A DNA stretch of 64,000 nucleotides from Peronospora farinosa (GCA_947646735.1 CANTFK010000868.1:186001-250000), one strand, 5' to 3'. Positions 43,236 to 54,387 are shown, counted from the stretch's first letter. Translations and numbers: made by a program. The notes: generated by a model not told the origin, from the letters alone.

Positions 43236-44940
43236 TTGGTGGCGGATGGCAACAAAGTGGCCATCAAGGGTGTCGGAACTATCTTTGAAAAGGTGGTTCT
43301 GCCCGACGGTGAAGAGTGCGAAATCGAGATCAAGAACGTGCTTTACGTACCAAGCATGAGCAAGAATCTGCTTACGGTACCGCAGATCAACAAGCACGGC
43401 AAGTTTCAAGTGGTGTTCGACGGGACCAAGATGTTTGTCGCTCGCAAAGGATCGCAACAAGTGGTGGCAACAGCAGATCTTGTGGATGGCCTTTACTGGC
43501 TTCACACAGCTCATCGATCGGCCAATACGACAGCAGGCGGAAACAACGGTGTCGACTTACATGCGCGGATGGGACACGCTCCAGCTGATGTGCTTCGCAA
43601 AATAGTGGCCACAAACATGATCAAGGACGTGAAGATACCTCTCAAGTCAAGTGGATCGAGAGCATGTCGAGGATGCCAACAAGGGAAAATGGTCCAAAAA
43701 CCATTCCCAAGCCACCAAGACAAGCGCAGATACGACACCTTTGAGCTACTTCACGTCGACATCTGCGGACCCATGGAGATAAACTCTCTGGGTGGTAGCA
43801 AATATCTACTGCTGATCGTGGACGAAGCCAGTGGATGCATGAAGGGCTTATGTCTACGTATGAAGTCGGAGAGTGAGAAAAACTACATCACACGATACAT
43901 CAAGATGGTGCAAGCGCAGTTTGGCAAGAAGGTCAAGTTCGTCCGACACGACGAAGCCCGCGAGTTCGCAACCAACTCGCTTCGAGAGCTCTACGAAAAC
44001 GAAGGCATTGAGCAGCAGACGACAGTGCCATATGCACACCAGACCAACGGCACGGCGGAGCGCGCCATTCGGACCATCGTCACAATTGGTCGCAGCATGC
44101 TCCACGATGCTAAGCTGGAAAAGTGTTTCTGGGCCGAAGCGGCAATGACGGCAATCTATGTCAAGAACCGTCTGCCGTCGCCTAAGGTTGTGCACAAGAC
44201 TCCGTTCGATATCGTCCACAACTCCAAGCCAAGCGTCAAGCACATGCGGGTGTTCGGTTTTCAGGTTTACATACTGACACCAAAGGAGAAGCGGCTCAAG
44301 TGGGATCCCAAGGCTCGCACTGGGATATTCTTGGGCTACGAAGAGACATCCAAAGCGTATCGCGTTTATGACATCGAGGCGGGGCAGGTGGTCATCAGTC
44401 GCGATGTCAACTTTGACGAGTCCGCCTTTGGACTTTCGCCGTCAACCACCGAAGATGCCGATGACCTTGACTTTGACTCCCTCGAGCTGGATGATAAAGC
44501 GCCGGGTCAAGTGCAGTACAAGCAAACAGGCAAGCGCAAGAGTCGTCCCAATGATGAAGAAGTACCAGATCCACCCACGCGCACAGTGCGTCAACGGCCT
44601 GGACTAGAAGAATCGAGTGCGCCAGATAACTACATGGCCCACCAAGAAGAAGAGGAAGAAACGAAGAATGCCGATGCATCGACTCCGCCGGTATTTTGGC
44701 GTGCGAGTGCGAACGCTATCGAAACAGCAGTGGACTTATCCGAGCCATCGACTTTTGAAGCTGCGGTGAGAGGTCCAGATCAATTGCATTGGCGTGAAGC
44801 CATCCAAGCGGAACTTGAGTCAATGCGACTTCGTGGAGTGTTCCGCGCAGCCAAGCTGCCTAAGGGACATCGCGCCATCGGCACGAAGTGGGTCTTCAAG
44901 ATCAAGCGCAAAGCGGACGGATCAATTGACAAGTACAAGG
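43236..44940 (+). pseudogene. Element E integrase and RT start, cut by element F
   Basis: Protease end ([18 protein letters not shown]), integrase zinc finger ([24 protein letters not shown]) and DDE core: [31 protein letters not shown] (the second Asp is in HDEAREF rather than SDNGGEF) and [14 protein letters not shown]. Linker, then the RT start [18 protein letters not shown] and [20 protein letters not shown], where element F is inserted at the AAGG target. Confidence 0.9.
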
Positions 44941-46040
44941 TGTGGTGAAGTGCCAGGGAAAGTTAGAATTTAAGAGGAATGGGAGCAGAGAGCAAGAGAA
45001 CTTCTGGTCACTTCCCCGAGGGAGTGACCACGACCCGGCCTCGCGGATTTACAACCACACACCAGGCCCCGCCGTATTAAGAATATAAGGACCCATACGT
45101 GCGGAGTCAGCACAGGCCCCAGGTCCCGGAAACAGGTTCTGGGGACCCAGGGGCCCAGAGGCCAGGGGTACAGGGGCCCAGGGGTACAGGAGCCCAGAGG
45201 CCCAGAGGCCAGGGGTACAGGGCCCAGGGTACAGGGACCCAGGGATACAAGGGCCCAGAGGCCCAGGGGTACAGGTGCCCAGGGGTACAGTGGTACAGGG
45301 ACCCAGGGGTACCAGGGCCCAATGTCCGAGGGTGCAGAATCGGTACACAGAATATCGAAGATTACTGAAAGTACAGGTAACAAGGAGCCAGTTCTTCCTC
45401 CAAGAGTCGACACGTGGCACTATCCAGATCAAAGGGTTAGGCTTAGGCAAGAAAAGCATACAGAGAATAAGGTAAATAAACACACTCGAATTTGCATTAC
45501 ACGTGGCAGCTTTAAGCGCCTCCTCTTAGCTTCTACGTCGCTTCACCTCTTCCGGGCGGGATACCCTTTGGCCCCCCGACGTCCAGCAGGTGTTAGACGG
45601 CTCAAGCAACGCAAGTTGAACCTCAGGATAGTTGGCCTGAGGTGTCAAGTAAGTGTCAACACTCTACGACCCGCTACAGGAAGCGGTTTCCCTACGGGGA
45701 AGAACACAAATGGGTCCAAGGACCAAGAACAGTCAGCCACCAAAGGGGTACATAGTACCAGGTGCATCGCTCAATCGACTAAGTCGATTGATTCCAAGAA
45801 ACCCGGTCCCAAGTGAAGTATATCCACTCGGGGACCACCAAGTCCAAGTCCTATACAAAGACCAAGTCTTTAAGTCTTCTGCGTCAACCGAGGAGCAAGA
45901 CCAGCCAAGCCGACGGGTACACAAGGTGAGACCCAAGGTTGACGCGACACGGTATCGGGGTACCCCCTCCGTAAGTCGGCAGTCCGGAGCTGTGTGTGTT
46001 TGTGGTTCTCGCACGTTGTTTGAGAATCCACTCCACCACA
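44941..46040 (+). repeat. Element F 5' LTR with expanded minisatellite
   Basis: 1100 bp, TGTGGTGAAG...CCACCACA. About 150 bp longer than the 3' copy because of a GGCCCAGGGGTACA-type tandem array at about 45120-45320. Other differences are scattered. Confidence 0.93.
45120..45320 (+). repeat. GGCCCAGGGGTACA minisatellite
   Basis: Irregular tandem repeats built from GGCCCAG, AGGCCAG and GGGGTACAG blocks. Almost absent from the 3' LTR (54580-54620). A similar patch occurs inside the element at 51880-51940. Confidence 0.9.
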
Positions 46041-46428
46041 ATGGTGCGCGTGCCCGGATCTTTGGGAGACTCGGGATTTCACCGTGAGTCCCACGAAGAA
46101 GAAAAGATAACGGTCAAGATAGACCAAGGGACGACTAAGACACTGGAAACCGGATCGCCAGTGATCAAGAAGGAAGAAGGATCGGAGGACCTGCAGAGCC
46201 CGGGAGGAGCTCTGCTATTGAGGTCAAGGTGGAATATGAAGAAAAACCACAAAATCTTCCCCCTTATGTCTTCGTTGAAAAAGATAACATGGGCCATAAT
46301 AAATAATATGGTCCAGGGGTCCCAAGTTTGACAGCGAAAGCTAAAAAACAAGGGACCCCGAAGCAAGTCTCCCAAGCCACTACTCAAGAAACATCGGTGC
46401 CCAAGAACAAGAAAAAAAGAATGCCAAG

Positions 46429-48516
46429 TTGAAGGCACCGAGAGGCGGAGACACGACGGACGAGTCGGGAGAGAACCAAGGCGCGGCCAGTAAGGAATGG
46501 ACAGAAGAAGATTTGGAAGAAGCCTACCATCGGAATAAATTGAAGAAGTTTTTCCGAAAGGACCCGGTGATGAAGGCGCTCAAGGTCAAGCTTCTGGACC
46601 AGGTCCACGGTCCGATAACGGCTCTTCCCACCACGACCACAGACCTGGAGGTCCTCAAGGCCGTAATGAATCTGCTACATGAAGCTGGGATGGCTGCTGG
46701 GAACTTTACTGCTGAGACCCTCTTCGATTTCGGGTTCGAGACCTTGAAGAAGACCTTAGTGACCCTGCATGGTCACCTCAAGACGTTAGTGAGAGATTTC
46801 CCCCCGAAGGAAGTACCCCGTCAAGATGGAGGAGTAGTGGATCCTGGTGTGGGCTCTCCTGCTGCGTCACTCGGTGAATCGTCACCAAGGTCTCAATATG
46901 AATCGGCCACCTCATCTATGATGTCGGCCCTGATGGATACGGTGGACCGAATGCAACTGGGTCCAGCTGGTGCAGCGTTGTTAGAAGCACGAATTCGCGA
47001 AGCTGGCCATGTGGACACAGCAACCCCATGGGTCCAGCGCCAAACACAGGAGGAGACGGAAGCCCGGTGCAAAGTGGAGCCAAGGTTGATGGGGACAAAA
47101 ACGGATCAGGAAACAAAGACTGAGTCAGTTTCCCCTAGAGCACTCCAGTCGTACTTTGATAAGGCGATGACCAAGTTCCTTGAAGAGCAAGGTTCCTCAA
47201 AAGTTGCAGTGGACAGGGGACACACCACGAAGGGTCAAGGACCAGTTCATCCCAGGTCCTCCCAGCGAATTGAGCGCCTAGGACCACTAGGCGATATCCC
47301 TGATGTGGACATGGAGTCTGTGGGGTCAACCCATGATGAATACGACCCAGATGACTTGGCGTTCCCGATGACCTCAGCGCGAGCGACTGTGGCCGCGGCT
47401 ACGGCAGGAGGACCCCCTACTGTTGTTCCACACATTAGGGTATCGGCCTCGTCGGATCTGAAGGAATTTAGCGGAAGGGACCACGATGAAGATCGTGCCA
47501 GAAGCTGGAGCACTAAGGTAAAGACGGCTTTCCTCCGAGACCAGGCACCAGACAGCGAGAAGTGTCTCATTTTTGGGTCCCTGCTCACAGGTCCAGCTCA
47601 GAATTGGTATCGACAGCTAGGTCCAACGGTACGCGTTGATTGGAAGCTGCTTCTGCGAGAGTTCCAAGCACAATTTTGCGGCTTGGGGGTGTCGGTGGCC
47701 CGACAATATTATCACGCCAAAAAGAGAGCCGATGAGTCACCCTTAGAATATTTGTACCGTTTGAACGTGGCAGGGCTCAGGGCCAAGCTAGATATTAAGG
47801 GTGGGCCCCCCAGTGTAAAGCGTGAACACGTGGATCATTACGTGGAGACCTTGGATGATCGAGAATTAGCGGACCAGCTTACATTGCTCAGACTTTCTGA
47901 TGCAGATGACCTGGAGGAAGTCCTGCTGGCTCGTCAGAGAGCGAAGACGCGTCAAGGAAGGGTCTTGTTCGGGTCCAGCAAGTTTCGCCAGAAGGCCCCA
48001 ACCACTCCAGACCACACCAAGAGTCAGCTGAGGAGACCCGTCCAAGTCATCCGAGCCACTTCTGAAAGTGAAAATGACCAAGGGTCCAGCTCCAGTGGGT
48101 CTGAGGGAGAAGGTGACCTCAGAAGAATTTATGCGGCGGCGAGTAAACCTTACACTGGTAGGGCGAGGAACGCAGATGACCCCCGGGACCATCAGGACCC
48201 AGAGCCAGACCGAGGTAGACGCATGGCAGAGGGAACTGGACAAAAGGTGGTTCCAGGGTCACCCGTGGCAAAGTGTACCCATTGTGGATCTTGGAAGCAT
48301 GTGGATCTGGACTGTTGGAAGCGACTCGTTTGCGAGTGCTGTGGAAAGAAGGGTCACCCAGCTGACCACTGCCTGTTTGTGTGTCGCGGTTGTGGCAAGG
48401 TTCATGACGTCGGCAAGTGCCCGATGGAAGAGTTCTACAATCTGATTCGCCAGTGGTACAACCCGAACAAACACGCGGGGCAGCTGCCCGAGGCGGCGGA
48501 GAAGATGTTAAATTAG
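46429..48516 (+). CDS. Element F Gag with three zinc knuckles
   Basis: 695-codon frame. The first in-frame ATG is well inside; an out-of-frame ATG lies at 46421, so the true start may be disturbed. Gag core: LKEFSGRDHDEDRARSWSTK, LLTGPAQNWYRQLGPTVRVD, ESPLEYLYRLNVAGLRAKL and DRELADQLTLLRLSDADDLE. C-terminal knuckles: CTHCGSWKHVDLDC, CECCGKKGHPADHC and CRGCGKVHDVGKC, followed by PMEEFYNLIRQWYNPNKHAG. Ends at TAG 48514-48516, which is part of the frameshift signal. It aligns with H Gag. Confidence 0.85.
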   Translation: MKAPRGGDTTDESGENQGAASKEWTEEDLEEAYHRNKLKKFFRKDPVMKALKVKLLDQVHGPITALPTTTTDLEVLKAVMNLLHEAGMAAGNFTAETLFDFGFETLKKTLVTLHGHLKTLVRDFPPKEVPRQDGGVVDPGVGSPAASLGESSPRSQYESATSSMMSALMDTVDRMQLGPAGAALLEARIREAGHVDTATPWVQRQTQEETEARCKVEPRLMGTKTDQETKTESVSPRALQSYFDKAMTKFLEEQGSSKVAVDRGHTTKGQGPVHPRSSQRIERLGPLGDIPDVDMESVGSTHDEYDPDDLAFPMTSARATVAAATAGGPPTVVPHIRVSASSDLKEFSGRDHDEDRARSWSTKVKTAFLRDQAPDSEKCLIFGSLLTGPAQNWYRQLGPTVRVDWKLLLREFQAQFCGLGVSVARQYYHAKKRADESPLEYLYRLNVAGLRAKLDIKGGPPSVKREHVDHYVETLDDRELADQLTLLRLSDADDLEEVLLARQRAKTRQGRVLFGSSKFRQKAPTTPDHTKSQLRRPVQVIRATSESENDQGSSSSGSEGEGDLRRIYAAASKPYTGRARNADDPRDHQDPEPDRGRRMAEGTGQKVVPGSPVAKCTHCGSWKHVDLDCWKRLVCECCGKKGHPADHCLFVCRGCGKVHDVGKCPMEEFYNLIRQWYNPNKHAGQLPEAAEKMLN

Positions 48517-48559
48517 AACGCTCGCCAGGTTTGAATCTGGTACGAGCCGAGCGTTCTAA
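48507..48559 (+). promoter_or_regulatory. Putative -1 ribosomal frameshift signal of element F
   Basis: Heptamer GTTAAAT (48507-48513) is phased as G TTA AAT in the gag frame. The gag stop TAG follows, embedded in a perfect 12-bp stem: TTAGAACGCTCG (48513-48524) with CGAGCGTTCTAA (48548-48559), with an inner CCAG/CTGG hairpin. Pol lies in the -1 frame and overlaps gag from 48417. The same arrangement is found in element H. Confidence 0.65.
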
Positions 48560-50756
48560 TTGTTGCATTTATGCATTTGTGGAGAAACACCCCGTGGAGA
48601 AGGTCAATAAGTTGGATGAATTGATTGGAAATACATCGGGATTTTGCATTAATTCTGTTGCTGCTGTGGCCAATGCATGTATACCTCACGTTTATTCCCG
48701 AGGAGAGACTCTGATGACATTGGATTTATTGCCGGGAGAGTCAAGAGGATACTGGAAACACCATGCCCCAGGGAAGTGGTTTAAGCAAGCCAAAGCCTCT
48801 GGGAAAGTTAACAATATTCGTGCGAATCTACTGTTTGATTCTGGTGCCGAGATATCTATTTTGGATATCGCCTTTGCTCGTAAGGCAGGCTGCCAGATTA
48901 ACACAAGCGAGAAACAGGAGTGTGTGGGCATTGGAGAAGCAGTTTACACCACGGAAGGGCGAACGAAGATCAAGATAACACTGAATGGTGTATTAGTATA
49001 CTTCTTCAATGTGTGGGTCGGGCCCATGGCCGGCCAGGATGTACTACTAGGGATGGACTTTATGGTGCCAGCTGGAATTCGTTTGGACATGGCGGATGGA
49101 ACTACTTGCTTGCCAGACGAAGTTCGAATCCAGCTGACAGGTCGCAAGACCTTGTATAGTGGCCATATTTCTGAGGTAAAATTGGGCCAGTACGTGAATT
49201 TACCTGCGACAAAATATGTCGAGGTTCCGCTGAAGAGGGTTACGTCGGACCAGTGGAAATTATGGATGATCCGTGGAGACAGATGGGTAACTACAATGAT
49301 CCAAGGACATGGACATCGCCAATTCTTGAGGGTCACCAATGTGAGTGACAAGGACCTGATCCTACACGAGGATACCAAGCTGGGCATTTGGCTGGCTAAG
49401 GACCATGTTCCCCGGGCCCAAGGATTCGTGTCAGTTGGTTCTAGGAGGTACGCTGAATGGAAAAATCTAGCCTACCAAGCAACCACCGACGAGGAGGATG
49501 CAGAAACCACTCAAGAAGAAGTGTACCAAGGTCCGATGGTCGAGAAACCTCAGTACGTGACTCCACAGAAGATGTTGCTACGGACGGGGACCCAAGTGCC
49601 AGTGGTTAACGTGGTGCACGAGTCTGTTATGAGGGACCCTGAGTCATTACCATCGGATCAGGAGTCTGGAGGGGAGGCCCTCGATGGAGGTCAACCAGCT
49701 GGAGCTAGCGTGGGCACGGAAGTCTCATCTGAGGATAGGACCGATATGGAGAGGGTCCACCACGAGGAGGGTCCACCGATTATCAAGGCTGAAGTAAATA
49801 CTCCTGATGACCAGGTCTGTGTTCACGAGAGTGGAAACTTATGTGCCGAGGATATCGACAAAAATTGGTCTGTTATCCCTGAGGTCACCCCATCCATGAA
49901 CGAAGTTATGTTGGAAGACATCCAGATTCCAGACCTCGGTGATACCCCAAAGGAGGAGGTAGACCGCCTCCGTCAGATTATATGGAGAAAACGACATTTG
50001 CTGATGGGAAAAGGTAACGCATTACCCCCGGCGGCTCGAGGAGCAGTGTGCGATATTGATGTTGGGAACGCACGGCCAATCGCCCAACGGGTACGGAAGG
50101 TGTCCCCTCAATTTAGGAAGAAGCTGATAGACCTGATAAAAGGCCTTTTGTCATCCAAGATAATCCAGCATTCCACCTCCCCATGGGCCAGCCCAATTGT
50201 AATTATTGTCAAGAAGAATGGGGTGGATATAAGGCTGTGCATTGACTACCGGATGGTGAATGATTTAACGCGGCTTATGGTGTATCCTATGCCTATCGTG
50301 AATGAGTTGTTGGAAGACCTAGATAAGGCCCTGTGGTACTACTCACTGGATATGGCTAGCGGTTTTTGGGTGGTCATTATGACCGAACGAGCACGTTTAA
50401 TCTCGGCGTTTGTAACCCCGCTCGGACTTTTTGAGTGGAGACGAATGCCGTTTGGACTGAAGAATGCGCCGCAGATCTATCAGCGGCTGTTGGATAATGC
50501 TTTATATGGTTTTTTTACGATTTCCTCAGAGCCGGGCTCTGACAAACCAGAGGACCTGTTCGAGGTGGGCCATCCAGAGGGAGTCCTCAAGAAGTCTATA
50601 TTAGGACGTAAATTCTATATCGACGACATTTTGGTGACCTCGGAGTCATGGGATGACTTATGCGTGAAAGTGGAACGACTTTTGGAGGTGTGTGACAAGT
50701 GGAACTTATCGATCAGCGCGGTTAAGAGCTCATGGGGCTGTCAAAAGGTAGATTAA
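48517..50756 (+). CDS. Element F protease and reverse transcriptase
   Basis: The -1 frame is open from 48417. Protease: NLLFDSGAEISILDIAFARK and VLLGMDFMVPAGIRLDMAD. Pre-RT linker contains LEDIQIPDLGDTPKEEVDRL and IIWRKRHLLMGKGNALPPAA. RT: SPWASPIVIIVKKNGVDIRL, CIDYRMVNDLTRLMVYPMP, YSLDMASGFWVVIM, FEWRRMPFGLKNAPQIYQRL and catalytic YIDDILVTS. It stops after SSWGCQKVD: thumb, RNase H and the integrase N-terminus are missing, so the element is not autonomous. Confidence 0.85.
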
Positions 50757-50757
50757 C

Positions 50758-51738
50758 TTGGCCGCCAAGTATCAGCGGAAGGGCTGGAGGCCCACCCTAA
50801 AGACCTTCAGTTTAATTGGGCAGAAACAGCGGGCGACTATGGCGTATCGACCACAGGCCAATGGCACAGCAGAGAGAATGGTACAGACCATTACACGGTC
50901 CATCAAAATGTATGTGTCCGAGGTAGATCAGAAGGACTGGGATGCCTATGCAGAAAGGCTCACTTTCGCGTTGAATACGGCCCAGGACCGGATCCGAAAG
51001 GAAACTCCATTTTTCTTGGTACATCGCTGGGACGCCCGAAGTACTCTAGAAGCCACCATACCGTTAGGCAGCACGAAGTGGCGTGAATGTGAGCCCCGTC
51101 GATGGCGATATAGCGTACAACGTCAGTATCGCAGAGCGAGGGAACAAGCCAACGAATTATTACGATCTGCGATGGAAGGTCGGGCCCAGGCCCACAATGA
51201 AGAGGTGGTTGATGGTCATATTGAGGTGGATTCCCAAGTCTGGTTATACTTGGACCGGGTCAAGGAGGGGTATGCTCGAAAGCTGGCACATCTATGGCAC
51301 GGGCCGTTCCGAGTGAGAGAACTGGTGGGTGACTATGCCGTTCGTTTAGACATCAGTGGAACAGACTACCGTATATACCCGTTGGTACACGTTTCAAAAT
51401 TGAAGCTGGTCCGGCAATACTCGGATAGACCAGATGCGGTATTAATGGTAGACGAAGCGAACCGGGTGGATTTTGATGAAGCTCTATTGCCAGAAGACAG
51501 TTGGGTCGCGGAACTGGAAGAGGATGAATACGAAGTGGAGAAGATTCTAGACAGACGTATGGGAAGGAAATCTCGGTATGGACAGATCCAGTGTGAATAC
51601 CTGGTACAATGGAAAGGATATCCTGACCCGTCATGGGTGGATGAGGTGGACCTCAACTGCGGGGGATTGCTTAGGGACTATGAGCGCAGGCAGGCTACTC
51701 GGAACCGATTCGAGGCAATGCAGAGTCATGAAGAGTAG
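50758..51738 (+). CDS. Element F integrase C-terminal part and chromodomain
   Basis: Begins at a deletion junction: the first bases still code, in another frame, the RT segment LGRQVSAEGLEAHPKDL. Then RATMAYRPQANGTAERMVQT (catalytic Glu), FALNTAQDRIRKETPFFLVH, HGPFRVRELVGDYAVRLD, YPLVHVSKLKLV and a chromodomain (EVEKILDRRMGRKSRYGQIQ, YLVQWKGYPDPSWVDEVDL). The first two catalytic acids are absent. Confidence 0.85.
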   Translation: MAAKYQRKGWRPTLKTFSLIGQKQRATMAYRPQANGTAERMVQTITRSIKMYVSEVDQKDWDAYAERLTFALNTAQDRIRKETPFFLVHRWDARSTLEATIPLGSTKWRECEPRRWRYSVQRQYRRAREQANELLRSAMEGRAQAHNEEVVDGHIEVDSQVWLYLDRVKEGYARKLAHLWHGPFRVRELVGDYAVRLDISGTDYRIYPLVHVSKLKLVRQYSDRPDAVLMVDEANRVDFDEALLPEDSWVAELEEDEYEVEKILDRRMGRKSRYGQIQCEYLVQWKGYPDPSWVDEVDLNCGGLLRDYERRQATRNRFEAMQSHEE

Positions 51739-52013
51739 TGGGGAGAGTTCATATTAGGAAGGCCAAGATGATGCAAGAAGGAGGCGGTATTTGTCATACA
51801 TTTACAAGGGGTCAAGTTATTATATTCGAGAGTGCGACAGCACAAAAGATATTGCAAAGTATTGTGAAAGGCCCAGAGTATCAGGGCACCGGGGTACCGG
51901 GGCCCAGGGGTACAGGGGCCTAGGGTCCCAGGGGCCCAGGGATTTAGGCCAAAGAGAAGGAAGGTGAAGTTAGGGGAAAAGCGTTGGAGCAGAAAGCTAG
52001 CTGACTAAACATT
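51739..52013. other. Spacer between pol and aORF of element F
   Basis: Both frames converge here. Contains a GGGGTACCGGGGCCCAGGGGTACAG-like patch resembling the LTR minisatellite; no gene seen. Confidence 0.5.
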
Positions 52014-54289
52014 TTATGCATCGGTGGCCGGGCGAAATTTGCCGGAGAGACGAGGGACCTGGAAGGCGGGGTGTTCCTTAATGTTCTTGCGATAGAACAC
52101 GCGCCAGGGGGCAGTGTCGTCTGCGGTATGCAAAGCCCTCAACAAGTCCAACTGAGGATCCTTCGTGGTGACGATTGGGTACCAGACGGTCAGCTGACGG
52201 GTCGGGATCATGGGCTGGAAGTAGGGGTCAAGAAGAATGTCGAGGTCACAGTGACCGGCCTTCATCCCTTACAGGACCTTCTCAAGTACGTCCATCCAAG
52301 CCCTCAGCTTTGGCCCGCCGTTTCTTCCTCGCATTGGACAGCCGAGAGGCGTATTAGCTCTTTGTACGGAGCTCGGAGAAAAGAGGAAGTCGGTGTCGGT
52401 CTTCCCATAGACTCTGGCGTGACGCATCGACGTACGTATCATGGAGCTTCACGAGGTCACTGAACCAGCCGGACACTGGAAAAGAAATAGGGTTTACGGT
52501 CACGACCCCCTGGGCCCAAGGACATGAGTCCATCAGAAGCTGAAGTTGAGAGTCCTTCATGAGGGCTTCGCTCCAGATTGGGGGACTTCGGGGCTTCTGG
52601 TTTTCAGAAGCACCCACCCAAGATAGTGGAAGCTATACCTTGGATCAAAGATCCTCCGGCGTCAGCTGGGTGATAACGAGGGCCCCTACCTGGGAAATCG
52701 ACCAGGGGGCAACATCTTCCGCGGCGAACGTGCTGGGTGTCGCATAACCAGGAAGGGAAGAGCCGTGGATATTACGGTCGGTAAAATCATCATGAGTGGG
52801 ACCCTGGCTGGCAGGACCCTCAGGTGTTGGTACCAGATCCTCGCTGCTGGGACCCTCAGAGGTGGGTGCAGGATCCTCGCTGCTGGAACCGGTGCTGGAC
52901 TCTTGCCGCTGGAACCTTTGGGTGATGGTGCGGGACCCTTGCGGCTGGAACCCTTGAATGGTGATGCGGGACCCTTGCCGCTGGAACCCTTGGAGGATGG
53001 TGCTGGACCCTTGCCGCTGGAACCCTTGGATGGTGGTGCGGAACCCTTGCCGCTGGAACCCTTGGGTGGTACTGGACCCTTGCCGCTGGAACCCTTGGGT
53101 GGTACTGAACCCTGGACGGCGGGGCCCTTGCGGCAGGAACTTTTGGCTGGCGGCTTACGCTTAGCATGGCTATGCTCGTCACTCTCAGTTTCAGAGTCTG
53201 GTCCAAACATTTCCAAGAACTCGTCGGAGTACGTCGCTCGAGCCTTCTTGTTCCTGGACGCCCGAGACGCTGCGTGGGAGGTTCGAGGGGATGGGGGCCT
53301 TGAAGGTGGAGTGGGAACCTTGGACTTGGCCTTAGTCGATAGGTCTATGACCTCGGGGCCGACCTCTGAAGTAGAGGGTACAGGGCCGGAGCGACGACTG
53401 GAAGCCCGCAACCTGGCCATGGCAACGAACATCGAGTCGTCACTACTGCTATCCTCGGCCTCAGATGACCCCGGGACACGATTGGCTTTTCGCTTCTTCG
53501 GCTTAAGGGGCGACCGAGCCTTGGATGAAGGCGAACGTGACCTTTTCGTCGTTCTGGAACTTCGGGCTTTGGTCGTGGCTGGAGTCGATTTTGCCGCCGT
53601 GCCTCGAGCAACCGTTAGCTGCTTCTGCAGCTGGTCACGTTCCCGGAGGAGGGTCTTCACGCGGCTCTTGTAGTTGGCAACCTCCTTCTGGAGTACCAAC
53701 ACTTGCTTGGACAGTTCTTGAGGACTGCGAAGGGCGTCCAACTTGGACTCCAGCGACCGAATCTCAGCCGAAGAAGTTGCGACAGCCTCGTTGTACTGGT
53801 CCTTCCAGTACTTGATCTGGGATCGGGATTCTTCCACTTCCCGAGAATTGTCCACCCGTTGGGCGAGTGCATCCCGGTACTCGGCGATAGCCAACTGGTC
53901 CACTTCATGCTCATGGACCAAATCCCGGACCCAAGACTGTATCCGGGGCGCATGGGTCACTTCGAATTCCGTGAGGTCGTCTACTGACGCTGTAATTCCG
54001 CGGTCCGACGATGTTCCATCTGGTATGCCCATTGGAGTACCGTGTGTTCCTCACCGAGGGTCTCCAAAGACTGGGCCCGTTCCACCGCGACACGTAAAAC
54101 TTCCCAAGCTTGAGAGACCTTTAGATAATTGGGGGGCTCCCCAATAAGGTCCACGGTCGGGACGACCTCGTCAGGGTCAGGTCCAGGAAGCGCGGGAAGA
54201 GGCCAACGGTCAGGTGCTTGGGACCCGGTGGAAAAATTACGAGAAGTCACTAACGGATACAAGACTGGTGAGTTGGTGAACGCAACCAC
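52014..54289 (-). pseudogene. Element F opposite-strand ORF (aORF), broken
   Basis: Minus strand, starting about 100 bases from the 3' LTR and ending 275 bases from the pol stop. Segments: Pro-rich and helical N-terminus (to 53981), coiled coil and basic/RS region (54032-52686; SREVEESRSQIKYWKDQYNE, EIRSLESKLDALRSPQE, RSSRTTKRSRSPSSK), acidic patch SSEAEDSSSDDSMF, SUMO-interaction-like GPEVIDLSTK, and KGSSGKGPAPP repeats. The C-terminal domain in two further frames reads NPISFPVSGWFSDLVKLHD, SLWEDRHRLPLFSELRTKS, GHCDLDILLDPYFQP and KEHPAFQVPRLSGKF. Homologous to the B aORF (29442-32013). Several frame changes and a TAA near 52270; no clean ATG at its 5' end, possibly because of an upstream exon. 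Confidence 0.7.
52870..53120 (-). repeat. 36-bp tandem repeat in element F aORF
   Basis: About six units built on ACCCTTGCCGCTGGAACC (plus strand), coding KGSSGKGPAPP-like residues on the minus strand. It occupies the repeat-rich middle of the protein, as the 18-bp array does in element B. Confidence 0.88.
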
Positions 54290-54387
54290 CCAAACGACGT
54301 AGGATCACTTACTGTTAATTCGAAGAGTTTGGACAAGGGTGCACGTGGTCTTACCGCAGTTCGGAAGATCAGAGCGCAGGGGACAGC

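Noticed and set aside
45049..45483. 144-codon minus frame in the element F LTR
   Set aside because: Made of minisatellite (Pro/Leu/Gly-rich) and the frame is lost in the other LTR copy.
52765..53673. 302-codon plus frame over the element F aORF
   Set aside because: It is the mirror of a low-complexity, repeat-bearing frame on the minus strand; no coiled coil or similarity to anything, and not matched in element B.
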